Position numbers and translations under genes: made by a program
From: Actinomycetota bacterium
GTDB taxonomy: Bacteria > Actinomycetota > Thermoleophilia > Solirubrobacterales > 70-9
Reading direction: 5' to 3'
Length of the DNA stretch: 47,601 nucleotides
NCBI GenBank assembly: GCA_030917845.1
Contig: JAUPTY010000003.1
Location: forward strand, 1-47,601
Shown: one piece after another, positions 6,761 to 14,671 of the stretch
Layout: each line of letters begins with the position of its first letter
Position numbering within the stretch: position 1 is the first letter of the stretch
Notes under the pieces: model-generated
Told to the model about the DNA's origin: nothing
Database searches by the model: none
Seen by the model: the letters and a program-made list of their open reading frames with translations, nothing else

Positions 6761-9103
6761 GTGCGGATCGCCCTCGTAACACCGTATTCGTGGACTTATC
6801 AGGGCGGCGTCAATCGTCACGTCCAGTCGCTCGCCGAGGAGTACATCTCTCGAGGCCACTACGTCCGTGTTATTGCGCCGCTCGATCCACCAGACCGCCT
6901 CTCGAAGGCGCTTCACCGTGCCCCTGCCGAAGAACGTGAGATACCCGACTACCTGATCCCGGTGGGCCGCACCGTCGGGATCAGTGCGAACGGTTCCGTT
7001 TCGAACATTCCCGTCTTTCCCTCAGGCGTGACCCGGACCCGGCGGGCGATCGAGGAAGGCGATTTCGACGTCGTCCATATTCACGAGCCGATGACTCCGG
7101 TCAACGGCTGGGACGCATGCCTTTCGAGCGATGTCCCGGTGGTCGGCACCTTCCACGCTTACTCGACCAAGCCGATGCCGAACCTGATCGCCAGCGCTGT
7201 CGGTTCCCGTCGGGTGCTGAACAAACTCTCCGCCCGGATCGCGGTCTCGGAAGCGGCCGCCTGGACCGGGCGCCGCTGGTTTGGCGGCAACTACACGATC
7301 GTGCCGAACGGAGTGGACATCGACTCCGTTCACGTCGGGCCCAAGTCAGAGTCCGACCATCTCCGTGCCCTTTTCGTCGGCCGGGCAGACGAACGCAAGG
7401 GACTGCCGGTTCTGCTGCGGGCATTCTCGGCGCTTGTCGAGCATGTCCCGGCCCGCCTTTCGGTGGTTGGTTGCGACCCCGAGGATGTGCGGCGGATTCT
7501 CGCCCACCCCGAACTCGAGGATCATCTCGACCTCCACGGAAAGGTCTCGAACGAAGAGCTCTGGCAACAGCTTGCAGATGCCGATGTGCTGGTCGCACCC
7601 TCACTTTCGGGCGAAAGCTTCGGCATGATCCTGACCGAGGCCTTTTCCGTCGGTACCCCGGTCATCGCTTCAGGAATTGCCGGCTACAGCGACGTGGTCA
7701 CCAACCACCACGACGGCGTGATGGTCCCTCCAGGCGATCCGCAGGCACTGGCCGAGGAACTCCAGCGGGCCCACCACGAGCCCGATCGGCTGGCCCGGAT
7801 GGGCGAGGCGGCCCGCGAGAGTGCGCAACGCTACGCCTGGGGTTCCGTCGCCGACCAGGTGATGGACGTCTACGAGCGGGCGATCGAGGTACCGGAACCG
7901 GAGGAAAAGGCGGAACGGGTCCGCCGTCGTTTTGGCATGACTTCGTCTGACGGTCTGCCCCTGGCACCAGCCTTGAAGCTGCCTTCGCTGGATCCGCCTC
8001 CGGCGGACCCCGCGGGGAATCGCAAACGGTTCTTCCGCAAGGCCGCCCTCGGCCTCGCTGCGCTCTTCGGTCTTGGTCTGACCGCCTTGGCCGCGCAGAA
8101 GATCGGGGTGGATCACGTCGCGCATGCCATGGTCCGTTCTGATCTTTCCTGGGTGCTCATCGCCCTGGCCTTGATGGCCTCTTCGCTTTTCGTGCGTGCC
8201 TGGTCCTGGTTCTTCATCGCCCGATCGGCGATGCCGCATTCCGGTTTGAAACGCCGTGATTTCGCGTCGGCGACCATGATCGGGGTGTTGATGTCAGCCA
8301 CCTTGCCGGCTCGCCTCGGTGAACCCGCAAGGGCGATCAGTCTCGCCCGTCATACCGGCCGGGCCAAGGAAAACCTTCCTGTGGTGATCGGCACGATCGT
8401 CTCCCAGACGATGTTGAACATCCTCGCGATCCTGCTGCTCGGCGTTCTCGTGCTGACCTCGATGGACAACGTGTTCCAGGGCGGCACAAAGCAGATTCTG
8501 CTCTTCAGCCTGATTCCTGCCGTGCTGCTTCTGGCAGTGATCGCGGCCCCGTCAATACTTGGCAAACAGAGCGGCGAAGGCAAGCTGGCCCGGATCGGGG
8601 CAGCAGTCCACTCGGTCATGGTTCAGGTGCGCCGCGGTCTCGTCGTCTTCAAGCATCCCCGGAACGGTGCACCGGCGGCCGCCCTTCAGCTCTTTGCCTG
8701 GGTCATCCAGCTGCTTTCCTGCTGGGCCCTGATGTTTGCCCTCGGTCTCGATCACAAGGCCGGGCTTGCCGCATCCGCGGCAGTGCTGCTGGCAGTCAAC
8801 GTCACGGCTGTGGTTCCGGTCACCCCGTCCAACATCGGCATGTTCCAGCTTGCCGTCATCTTCGTGCTCCACAAGGGCTGGGGAATCTCGACCGCGGATG
8901 CTCTCGCTTACGGCGTCATCCTCCAGGCGGTTGAAATGGCGACCGCTGCGGCACTGGGCGTCCCCGCCATGGTCCGCGAGGGACTGACCTGGTCTGACCT
9001 GCGCACCCAGGCGATCGCGACCGCACCGGTCGAGCTCGATCCTTACCCGCAGAGCCGCCGTCGCAAGCGCGAAAAGACCGAACAAGTCACCTACACAAGG
9101 TAA
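6761..9103 (+). CDS. PimA-like GT4 glycosyltransferase fused to an LPG-synthase-type membrane domain
   Basis: 780 residues, GTG start. Residues 1 to about 385 are a GT-B glycosyltransferase of family 4: the acceptor loop YQGGVNRHV, NGSV, GDFDVVHIHEP, PNGVD, and the donor site GESFGMILTEA (Glu285 and the later Glu). These blocks match phosphatidylinositol mannosyltransferase PimA closely in order and wording. After a Pro-rich linker (about 390-425) come roughly eight membrane helices to residue 740, with RAWSWFFIARSAMP, LPARLGEPARA and PVTPSNIGMFQ, the pattern of the lysylphosphatidylglycerol synthase/AglD transmembrane family. A glycolipid-making enzyme joined to a membrane partner is the likely reading; the exact lipid and sugar are unknown. 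Confidence 0.85.
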   Translation: MRIALVTPYSWTYQGGVNRHVQSLAEEYISRGHYVRVIAPLDPPDRLSKALHRAPAEEREIPDYLIPVGRTVGISANGSVSNIPVFPSGVTRTRRAIEEGDFDVVHIHEPMTPVNGWDACLSSDVPVVGTFHAYSTKPMPNLIASAVGSRRVLNKLSARIAVSEAAAWTGRRWFGGNYTIVPNGVDIDSVHVGPKSESDHLRALFVGRADERKGLPVLLRAFSALVEHVPARLSVVGCDPEDVRRILAHPELEDHLDLHGKVSNEELWQQLADADVLVAPSLSGESFGMILTEAFSVGTPVIASGIAGYSDVVTNHHDGVMVPPGDPQALAEELQRAHHEPDRLARMGEAARESAQRYAWGSVADQVMDVYERAIEVPEPEEKAERVRRRFGMTSSDGLPLAPALKLPSLDPPPADPAGNRKRFFRKAALGLAALFGLGLTALAAQKIGVDHVAHAMVRSDLSWVLIALALMASSLFVRAWSWFFIARSAMPHSGLKRRDFASATMIGVLMSATLPARLGEPARAISLARHTGRAKENLPVVIGTIVSQTMLNILAILLLGVLVLTSMDNVFQGGTKQILLFSLIPAVLLLAVIAAPSILGKQSGEGKLARIGAAVHSVMVQVRRGLVVFKHPRNGAPAAALQLFAWVIQLLSCWALMFALGLDHKAGLAASAAVLLAVNVTAVVPVTPSNIGMFQLAVIFVLHKGWGISTADALAYGVILQAVEMATAAALGVPAMVREGLTWSDLRTQAIATAPVELDPYPQSRRRKREKTEQVTYTR

Positions 9104-9108
9104 AAGGG

Positions 9109-9126
9109 GCGGCCCGTTCGGGCCGC
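9109..9126 (+). terminator. GC hairpin after the glycosyltransferase gene
   Basis: GCGGCCCG and CGGGCCGC pair perfectly (8 bp) around a two-base loop, 5 nt after the stop codon. There is no T-tract, as is common for terminators in high-GC actinomycetes. A second 8-bp inverted repeat (CCCTCCCA 9139-9146, TGGGAGGG 9164-9171) follows. Confidence 0.55.
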
Positions 9127-9229
9127 AACTGAAACCCACCCTCCCAGAGAAGGACTGAATGGTTGGGAGGGCTCTGTTCGAGGCGAATCCGGGCCCCCTC
9201 ATACCGGGCCTCCCGGAACGTGTCGTTGC

Positions 9230-9274
9230 TTGACAAGCTTCCCGTTGTCCTTACACTGAACTTTATGGTTCAGT
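9230..9274 (+). promoter_or_regulatory. Promoter and operator of the first arsR gene
   Basis: TTGACA (9230-9235), a 16-bp spacer and TACACT (9252-9257), ending 7 nt before the ATG at 9265, which predicts a leaderless transcript. A perfect inverted repeat, ACTGAAC (9255-9261) and GTTCAGT (9268-9274), straddles the -10 end, the start site and the start codon. It is the expected place for autorepression by the ArsR product. Confidence 0.65.
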
Positions 9275-9594
9275 ATCGAATGGCTCACGAGACCTTTGCG
9301 GCGCTGGGTGACCCGGCCCGGATGGCGATCCTTGATCGGCTCGGTGAGGGCGGGGCTTCGATCTCGGAACTGGCCGAACCGGCTGGAATGACCCTGACCG
9401 GGATGAAGAAACACATCCGGATCCTCGAAAAAGCAAAGCTGGTCACCACCGAGAAGCGCGGTCGAACCCGCTGGTGCGAACTCTCAAGTGAAGGCTTTGA
9501 CGAAGCCGCCTTCTGGCTGGATGAATTCCGCCGCCGCAGACATCAGCAGCTCAATCGCCTGGAACGGGTGATCGAGAGAAAGAAACTGGAATAG
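9265..9594 (+). CDS. ArsR/SmtB-family repressor (AHSA1-linked type)
   Basis: 109 residues from the ATG at 9265, chosen because the promoter's -10 box ends 7 nt upstream and the family N-terminus (FAALGDPARMAILDRL) follows at once. The winged helix reads ISELAEPAGMTLTGMKKHIRILEKAKLV, then the wing TTEKRGRTRWCEL. No metal-binding ELCVCDL-type motif is present, so this is one of the non-metal ArsR regulators that are paired with AHSA1/SRPBCC proteins. The next gene starts 17 nt downstream and is such a protein. The C-terminus is basic and ends in RVIERKKLE. Confidence 0.88.
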   Translation: MVQYRMAHETFAALGDPARMAILDRLGEGGASISELAEPAGMTLTGMKKHIRILEKAKLVTTEKRGRTRWCELSSEGFDEAAFWLDEFRRRRHQQLNRLERVIERKKLE

Positions 9595-9611
9595 GAAAAG
9601 GGGAAGAAGAA

Positions 9612-10109
9612 ATGAGCGAACTGAACGAACTCCACAAGACCGTGGTGACAACCCCCGGCAACACCGAGATCCGGACCGAACGGATCTTCGACGCGCCCCC
9701 CGAGCTGGTCTTCGACTGCTTCTCGGACCCGGAGACCCTGACCGAGTGGCTCGGTCCTGACGGCTACGAGATGAAAGTCGAGAAATACGACTTCCAGCCC
9801 GGCGGCGAATGGAAATATCTGCACATCGCGCCCGACGGATCCGAGTACGTCTTCTTTGGCAAGTTCCTTGAGATTGATCGGCCGGTCCACCTGTCGCAGA
9901 CCTTCAATTTCGTGATGGAGCCACAGCCGCCGGATTCGATTGACCGCGCCGATTTCATCAAGGTCGAAGGGGGACGGACCCGGCTGGTCACCGTGACCAC
10001 ATTCGATTCCAGGGAAGACCGCGACGGAATGCTCCAGTCCGGGATGGAACAGGGGATGAACGAGAGCTACAACAAGCTGGATGGCCTCCTGGCCAAACTC
10101 CAAAAATAA
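9612..10109 (+). CDS. SRPBCC/AHSA1-domain protein (first copy)
   Basis: 165 residues, with the Bet v 1-like fold signature: RIFDAPPELVFDCFSDPETLTEWLGPDG at the start, the GGEWKY turn, and the long C-terminal helix GMLQSGMEQGMNESYNKLDGL. These proteins bind a hydrophobic ligand in a deep cavity; the natural ligand of the ArsR-linked group is not known. Its ATG is preceded by GGGGAAGAAG. It follows arsR by 17 nt and is closed by the hairpin at 10115-10138. A second, divergent arsR-AHSA1 pair lies at 17.7-18.6 kb. Confidence 0.85.
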   Translation: MSELNELHKTVVTTPGNTEIRTERIFDAPPELVFDCFSDPETLTEWLGPDGYEMKVEKYDFQPGGEWKYLHIAPDGSEYVFFGKFLEIDRPVHLSQTFNFVMEPQPPDSIDRADFIKVEGGRTRLVTVTTFDSREDRDGMLQSGMEQGMNESYNKLDGLLAKLQK

Positions 10110-10114
10110 AGATG

Positions 10115-10138
10115 GCGTCCCGGTCTACGCCGGGACGC
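10115..10138 (+). terminator. GC hairpin after the first ArsR-AHSA1 cassette
   Basis: GCGTCCCGG (10115-10123) and CCGGGACGC (10130-10138) form a perfect 9-bp stem with a 6-nt loop, 5 nt after the stop codon. No T-tract. Confidence 0.6.
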
Positions 10139-10201
10139 AACAGAAACCCGTCCGATCACGAGGTCCGCAAATGGATGATCGGACTCCGTATTCGGGAGGA
10201 T

Positions 10202-10669
10202 CTAGCTGAGATCCATCTTGGACCAGTCGAGTCTTTCCGGGAAGCGGGGGAGGCCGTCGTCCGGGACCGGGAACCAGGGGGCCGCGTAGTCGGTGAACTG
10301 ATGGGCCAGGGGACGGACCCCCGGGTCCTCGTTCAGGGCTCCCAGCCGGATCGCGAGGATGTCCGGGTTGTCGGGGTGGCTGGTGTAGAGGTGGCCGCCG
10401 CAATTCCCGCAGAAGTACTTGTTGAAGCCACCGTCACCGGGTTCGTATCCCTTCACCGAATCCTCGCCGGCGGTGATCGAGAAGGAACCGGGTTGGGTGA
10501 GGCCGGTTACCGAGACTCCGCTACCGGTCCGCCGCTGGCAGCGCTTGCAGTAACAGAGCGCGGCCCCGACCAGCGGCTTGTCCACCGCGAAGGTGACATT
10601 GCCGCAGACACACTCACCGGTCATGTGCGTGGCTGGCTCCGGACCCTGATCCTGCGCTGAACTCTCCAT
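10202..10669 (-). CDS. GFA/CENP-V-domain zinc protein
   Basis: 155 residues. Seen: zinc ligands CVCG (Cys20, Cys22), CYCKRC (Cys39, 41, 44) and FCGNCGGHL, in the order and spacing of the glutathione-dependent formaldehyde-activating enzyme (GFA) family, with the family RTGSGVSV segment after the second group. Most members have no proven activity, so a formaldehyde role is not implied. The ATG at 10669 is preceded by a TAGGCT box with a 6-nt gap; an internal ATG (residue 16) would also keep the domain whole. The gene is divergent from the acylase gene, with 71 bp between the starts. Confidence 0.85.
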   Translation of the reverse strand: MESSAQDQGPEPATHMTGECVCGNVTFAVDKPLVGAALCYCKRCQRRTGSGVSVTGLTQPGSFSITAGEDSVKGYEPGDGGFNKYFCGNCGGHLYTSHPDNPDILAIRLGALNEDPGVRPLAHQFTDYAAPWFPVPDDGLPRFPERLDWSKMDLS

Positions 10670-10675
10670 GGCCGA

Positions 10676-10681
10676 AGCCTA
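10676..10681 (-). promoter_or_regulatory. Candidate leaderless -10 box of the GFA-domain gene
   Basis: TAGGCT on the minus strand, ending 6 nt before the ATG at 10669, so the predicted transcript begins with the start codon. Confidence 0.4.
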
Positions 10682-10740
10682 GCCGGGAGTCGCGCCAGCA
10701 GATAACCTCGCTTCGAGGGAATCCACCAGAAGGAGAGTCA

Positions 10741-13176
10741 ATGCGGCAGGTGTCTTCGTCTTCGTTCGTCCGTCCAACCGCGGTGCTGATCGCTTTCGGG
10801 GTGATGCTTCTGGCCTTGCTGGCGATGCCGTCGCCACAGGCGGAGGCAGCCAAGGCCCCGAAAGTCACGATCCGAACCACCGAGTACGGAGTCCCGCGGA
10901 TCCTCGCGGACAAGCCTTACGGCCTCGGCTACGGATACGGCTGGGCGATTGCGAGCGAGCAGCTCTGCACCCTCGCCGACACCTATGTGACGGTCCGTGG
11001 CGAACGATCGAAGTATTTCGGCGGCTCGACCGACGCACCGAACTTCATTTCAAACCTCGAATCCGACTTCTTCTGGAAACGGGTCCGGGCCGAGGGCACC
11101 GTGAAGAAGATGCTCAACCTGAAGCCGCCGAACGGGCCGCTGCCGGTGGTCAAGCAAGTGGTCAAGGGATACGCCGCGGGCTACAACGCCTACATCCGAA
11201 AGACCGGGGTGAAGAAGCTGCCGGATCCGCGTTGCCGTGGCAAGGCATGGGTCAGGCCGATCACGGTGCTCGATGCCTACCACCGCTTCTTCCAGCTGCT
11301 CGGCTACGGCAGCACCGATCCGTCGATGGATGGAATCGTCAGCGCCCAGCCTCCGGGCCCGGAACCCTTCAGCTCGGGGCCGGAAGCACCGGATTCATCA
11401 TCCGGTATCAGTGCCGAGGACTTCGGGGCGGACTTCGGAAACTTCACCGGTGGTCTCGGTTCGAATGCGGTCGGTCTCGGCAAGGCGTCGGTAAAGGGTG
11501 GCAAGGGCCTGCTGCTCGGCAACCCGCATTTCCCCTGGCATGGAGCTCAGCGCTTCTTCGAAGCTCAGCTGACGATCCCAGGGACGATCAACGCTTCCGG
11601 GGCCAGCCTGCTCGGGGTGCCGGTAATCCTGATCGGTCACACCCGCAACATGGCCTGGAGCCACACGGTTTCCACGGCGCGGCGGTTCATCATCTACCGG
11701 GAGACTCTCGACCCGACCGACCCGACCCACTACATCGTCGACGGCCAGTCGAAGCCGATGAAGGCGACCACGGTCACCGTTCAGGACAAGGAAGGTCCGG
11801 CCCAGACCAGGACTCTTTACTCGACCGAGCACGGTTACGTCACGGATTCGGTCCAGGGCACCCCGCTGTTTGCCTGGACCACCGCCAACGCCTATTCGCT
11901 GTTTGACGTCAACACCGGCAACTTCCGGATGATCAACCACTTCTACTCGATGAACCGGGCCCAGAGCACGCCAGAGGTTCTGAAGATCCTGAAGAAGTAC
12001 CAGGGGATCCCCTGGGTCAACACGATCGCCTCCGACTCGAAGGGCCGGGCGCTCTACGCCGACATCGGGGCGGTTCCGGATGCTTCCGACGAGCGGGTCG
12101 CCGAATGCAACACGCCGGGTCTCGGCGCGGTCGCCTGGGTCTCCTTCCGGCTGCCGGTCTTCGACGGATCGAATTCAGATTGCGACATGAGCCGGAAGCG
12201 TGCCGGAGCGGCGGGGCCAGGTCTCCTGCCGGCGACCGAGATGCCCTTCCAGCAGCGCTCCGACTACGTGGAGAATTCGAATGACTCCTACTGGTTGACC
12301 AACGTCAAGAAGCCGCTCGAGGGCTACGACCGGATCATCGGCGAGGAGCGAATCCCCCAGAGCGAGCGCACCCGGATCGCCCACAAGATGATCAACCAGA
12401 AGCTGGGCAGCGGGATGTTCACGCTGGGCGGCCTCAAGGCGATGTTCTACAACAACCGGGTTGAGAGCTCCGAGCTCCTGCTCGACCAGGTGGTCGCCTA
12501 CTGCAACGCCAATCCGATTGTGATCGGCAATGACGGTCCGGTCGCTACCGGCCCTGCCTGTGATGCGCTCGAGAGCTGGGACGGCCGCAATAATCTGGAC
12601 TCGACCGGTGGTCTCTTCTTCCAGCGGTTTGCCGGGCGGTTGTATTTCGGGGCTACCGGGCCGGTCTACTCGAATCCGTTCGATTACACCGATCCGGTCG
12701 GCACGCCGTTCGGTCTCAACACTGCCAACCCGGACCTGCCGATCGCCCTGGCCGACACGATCACCGAGTTCGCCACCCAGGGGATTCCCTTCAGCGCCAA
12801 GCGGCGCCAGTACCAGACAGTGACCAGGCAGGGCAAGAGGATTCCGATCCCGGCCGGTGACTTTGAGCCTTTTGGGTCCTTCAATCCGGTCTCGGGTCCC
12901 TGGGTACCGGGAGAGGGGATCACCGAGATCGACTCCGGATCGAGCTTCGTCCAGGCGGTCCACCTGACCGGGGCGAAGTGCCCGACGGCGAGCATGATCC
13001 TTACCTACTCGCAGTCGGAGAACCCGAAGTCGAAGCACTACGCCGACCAGACGAGGCTCTACTCGAAGAAGGGCTGGGCCATGGACCGCTTCTGTCCGCA
13101 TCAGCAGAAGCGATCCCCCGGCCTCAAGGTGAAGCGGTTCGGTGGCGGCGCCAAGGCCGAGCGCCGCGGTCTCTGA
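10741..13176 (+). CDS. Secreted penicillin-acylase-family Ntn hydrolase
   Basis: 811 residues. A signal peptide (hydrophobic LIAFGVMLLALLAMP, cleavage near AEAA, residue 37) is followed by the family start TIRTTEYGVPRILAD. The self-cleavage site is GGLGSNAVGLG: Gly240-Ser241, the Ser becoming the N-terminal nucleophile of the beta subunit. NPHFPW, the GVPVILIGHTRNMAWSHT block and the later NSNDSYW and NNRVESSEL segments are also as in the family. Length and order (alpha, linker, beta) are normal. It cleaves amide bonds; closest in kind to acyl-homoserine-lactone/aculeacin acylases, but the substrate is open. AAGGAGA lies 4 nt before the ATG, unlike the many leaderless genes around it. Confidence 0.9.
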   Translation: MRQVSSSSFVRPTAVLIAFGVMLLALLAMPSPQAEAAKAPKVTIRTTEYGVPRILADKPYGLGYGYGWAIASEQLCTLADTYVTVRGERSKYFGGSTDAPNFISNLESDFFWKRVRAEGTVKKMLNLKPPNGPLPVVKQVVKGYAAGYNAYIRKTGVKKLPDPRCRGKAWVRPITVLDAYHRFFQLLGYGSTDPSMDGIVSAQPPGPEPFSSGPEAPDSSSGISAEDFGADFGNFTGGLGSNAVGLGKASVKGGKGLLLGNPHFPWHGAQRFFEAQLTIPGTINASGASLLGVPVILIGHTRNMAWSHTVSTARRFIIYRETLDPTDPTHYIVDGQSKPMKATTVTVQDKEGPAQTRTLYSTEHGYVTDSVQGTPLFAWTTANAYSLFDVNTGNFRMINHFYSMNRAQSTPEVLKILKKYQGIPWVNTIASDSKGRALYADIGAVPDASDERVAECNTPGLGAVAWVSFRLPVFDGSNSDCDMSRKRAGAAGPGLLPATEMPFQQRSDYVENSNDSYWLTNVKKPLEGYDRIIGEERIPQSERTRIAHKMINQKLGSGMFTLGGLKAMFYNNRVESSELLLDQVVAYCNANPIVIGNDGPVATGPACDALESWDGRNNLDSTGGLFFQRFAGRLYFGATGPVYSNPFDYTDPVGTPFGLNTANPDLPIALADTITEFATQGIPFSAKRRQYQTVTRQGKRIPIPAGDFEPFGSFNPVSGPWVPGEGITEIDSGSSFVQAVHLTGAKCPTASMILTYSQSENPKSKHYADQTRLYSKKGWAMDRFCPHQQKRSPGLKVKRFGGGAKAERRGL

Positions 13177-13213
13177 GCTCCCGCAGAACGGATTGCCACG
13201 GGCACTGGCCGGA

Positions 13214-13219
13214 TAGGAT
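13214..13219 (+). promoter_or_regulatory. Candidate leaderless -10 box of the methyltransferase gene
   Basis: TAGGAT ending 6 nt before the GTG at 13226. A weak TTGCCA lies 15 bp upstream (13193-13198). Confidence 0.4.
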
Positions 13220-13225
13220 CGGCCG

Positions 13226-13900
13226 GTGGCCCGGGCAACTTCGGTTTTCGATGATCAGGCAGCGACCTACAGGGGTCCGCGCGAAAAGCTGATCCCGCAG
13301 ATGGACCGGTTCTACGGGTCGGTTCCCGAGGCGGTCGGTCTGGTCGGGCGGGACGGGCCGCTTCGCATTCTGGATCTGGGTGCCGGCACCGGGATGCTCT
13401 CGGCTGTGGTCGCCGAGTCGTTCCCGGAAGCCCGGTTCACCCTGTTCGACTCTTCGCCACGGATGCTGGAGCAGGCCCGGGACCTGCTCGGGGAGAAGGC
13501 GGAGGTCGTAACCGGAGACATGTACCAGGGGATCCCGGAGGGCCCCTGGGATGCGGTGATCTCAGCCCTGGCGATCCACCACATGACCGACGAGGGAAAG
13601 AAGTCGGTCTACGAGGCCGTTTTCTCCGGCCTGCGGCCCGGCGGGATCTTCGTCAACGCCGAGCACGTTCTCGGCGAGACGCCAGCGATGCAGGACTACT
13701 ACGCCGAATGGCACCGCTGGCAGGCATTCGAGAAGGGCCTGAACGAAGCCGAGTGGAAGGAAACGGTCGAGCGCATGAGCCACGACCACCTGACCCCGCT
13801 CTCGACCCAGCTGGAGTGGCTTTCGGAGATCGGTTTCACCCACGTCGACGTCCTCCTGAAGGACCACGGGTTCGCCGTATTCACCGGTCGACGGGCTTGA
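13226..13900 (+). CDS. Class I SAM-dependent methyltransferase
   Basis: 224 residues, GTG start. Seen: motif I ILDLGAGTGMLS (near residues 48-59), motif II acidic end LFDSSPRML, motif III GDMYQGIPEGPWDAV, and post-motif ALAIHHM and LRPGGIFVNAEHVLG. Residues 5-25 form an N-terminal cap of the type FDDQAATYRGPREKLIPQM. The group includes methyltransferases of small molecules; nothing here names the substrate. It lies 49 nt after the acylase gene and 30 nt before the GntR gene. Confidence 0.85.
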   Translation: MARATSVFDDQAATYRGPREKLIPQMDRFYGSVPEAVGLVGRDGPLRILDLGAGTGMLSAVVAESFPEARFTLFDSSPRMLEQARDLLGEKAEVVTGDMYQGIPEGPWDAVISALAIHHMTDEGKKSVYEAVFSGLRPGGIFVNAEHVLGETPAMQDYYAEWHRWQAFEKGLNEAEWKETVERMSHDHLTPLSTQLEWLSEIGFTHVDVLLKDHGFAVFTGRRA

Positions 13901-13930
13901 TCCCGACCGATTGGTGGAAACTCCCTTCAA

Positions 13931-14617
13931 ATGACCGGTTCAAACGCAGCCACGGTTTCCCTTCGGGTCCACGACGCGCTCCGCAAGCAGATCCTCGAGG
14001 GCGATCTCGAGCCGGGCAGCCGGATCCCTTCCGAGCGGGTCCTGGCGGAAGAGTTCGGGGTCAATCGCCACGCAGTGCGGGAGGCCCTGAAACGGCTTGA
14101 GCAGGCCGGGCTGATCAGGATCACCCACGGCGGAGCCACCAGGGTTCTCGACTGGCGTGATTCCGGCGGCCTTGAGGTGATTCTCGATCTCGCGGGAGAC
14201 TCGGTCGACCCGCCGCCGGAACTGGTCCGCTCTGTCCTCGAGATGCGCGCCTCGATCGGTGAGGATGCCGCCCGGCTCTGTGCCGAGAGGGCCAGCGAGT
14301 CGGATCGGGAACAGGTCGAAGCGCTTGGCGAACGTGCCGCCGGACTGGTCGGAAGCGATGATCCGAACCTGATCGATCTCGCTTTCGCCGAGTTCTGGCT
14401 CGCGGTCGTCGCCGGTTCCGGCAACATCGCCTACCGGCTTTCGCTCAACTCGCTGCTGGCCGCGATGCTCGGATTCGGCGACGTCGCCGAGAAGATCCGT
14501 CCCTCCGATCCGCAGATCATCGGCCGGCTCGGCAGGGCGATAGGGGCCGGAGACCCGGAGACCGCTGCCGAAGTGGCCGGGCACATGCTCCGCGCCGACA
14601 TCGAACGCGCCGCCTGA
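13931..14617 (+). CDS. GntR-family regulator, FadR subfamily
   Basis: 228 residues. The N-terminal winged helix carries the GntR signature LRKQILEGDLEPGSRIPSERVLAEEFGVNRHAVREALKRLE in two parts (residues about 17-60) and the wing ITHGGATRV. The C-terminal all-helical FCD domain (about 75-225) has the acidic/His positions partly replaced: ELVRSVLEMRASIGEDAARL and the final AAEVAGHMLRADIERA. An operator matching the FadR-subfamily consensus TNGTNNNACNA lies 39 nt downstream of this gene, over the -10 box of the sterol-desaturase-family gene, which is therefore the likely target. The ligand is unknown. Confidence 0.88.
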   Translation: MTGSNAATVSLRVHDALRKQILEGDLEPGSRIPSERVLAEEFGVNRHAVREALKRLEQAGLIRITHGGATRVLDWRDSGGLEVILDLAGDSVDPPPELVRSVLEMRASIGEDAARLCAERASESDREQVEALGERAAGLVGSDDPNLIDLAFAEFWLAVVAGSGNIAYRLSLNSLLAAMLGFGDVAEKIRPSDPQIIGRLGRAIGAGDPETAAEVAGHMLRADIERAA

Positions 14618-14632
14618 GCCGAGCCGGAGTAC

Positions 14633-14666
14633 TTGCGCGGTTTCCTTTCAACTGGTATAACCAGTT
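14633..14666 (+). promoter_or_regulatory. Promoter with FadR-type operator upstream of the sterol-desaturase-family gene
   Basis: TTGCGC (14633-14638), a 17-bp spacer and TATAAC (14656-14661). A perfect inverted repeat AACTGGT-ATA-ACCAGTT (14650-14666) covers the -10 box; its core TGGTATAACCA fits TNGTNNNACNA, the operator pattern of the FadR subfamily of GntR regulators. The ATG lies 10 nt after the -10 box. Confidence 0.7.
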
Positions 14667-14671
14667 TAGTC

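Noticed and set aside
9104-9229. Small gene between the glycosyltransferase and arsR
   Set aside because: The gap holds a GC hairpin, a second inverted repeat and the arsR promoter, but no frame with coding features.
12175-13101. 308-codon frame on the minus strand
   Set aside because: Antisense shadow of the acylase gene, which has all its catalytic blocks on the plus strand.
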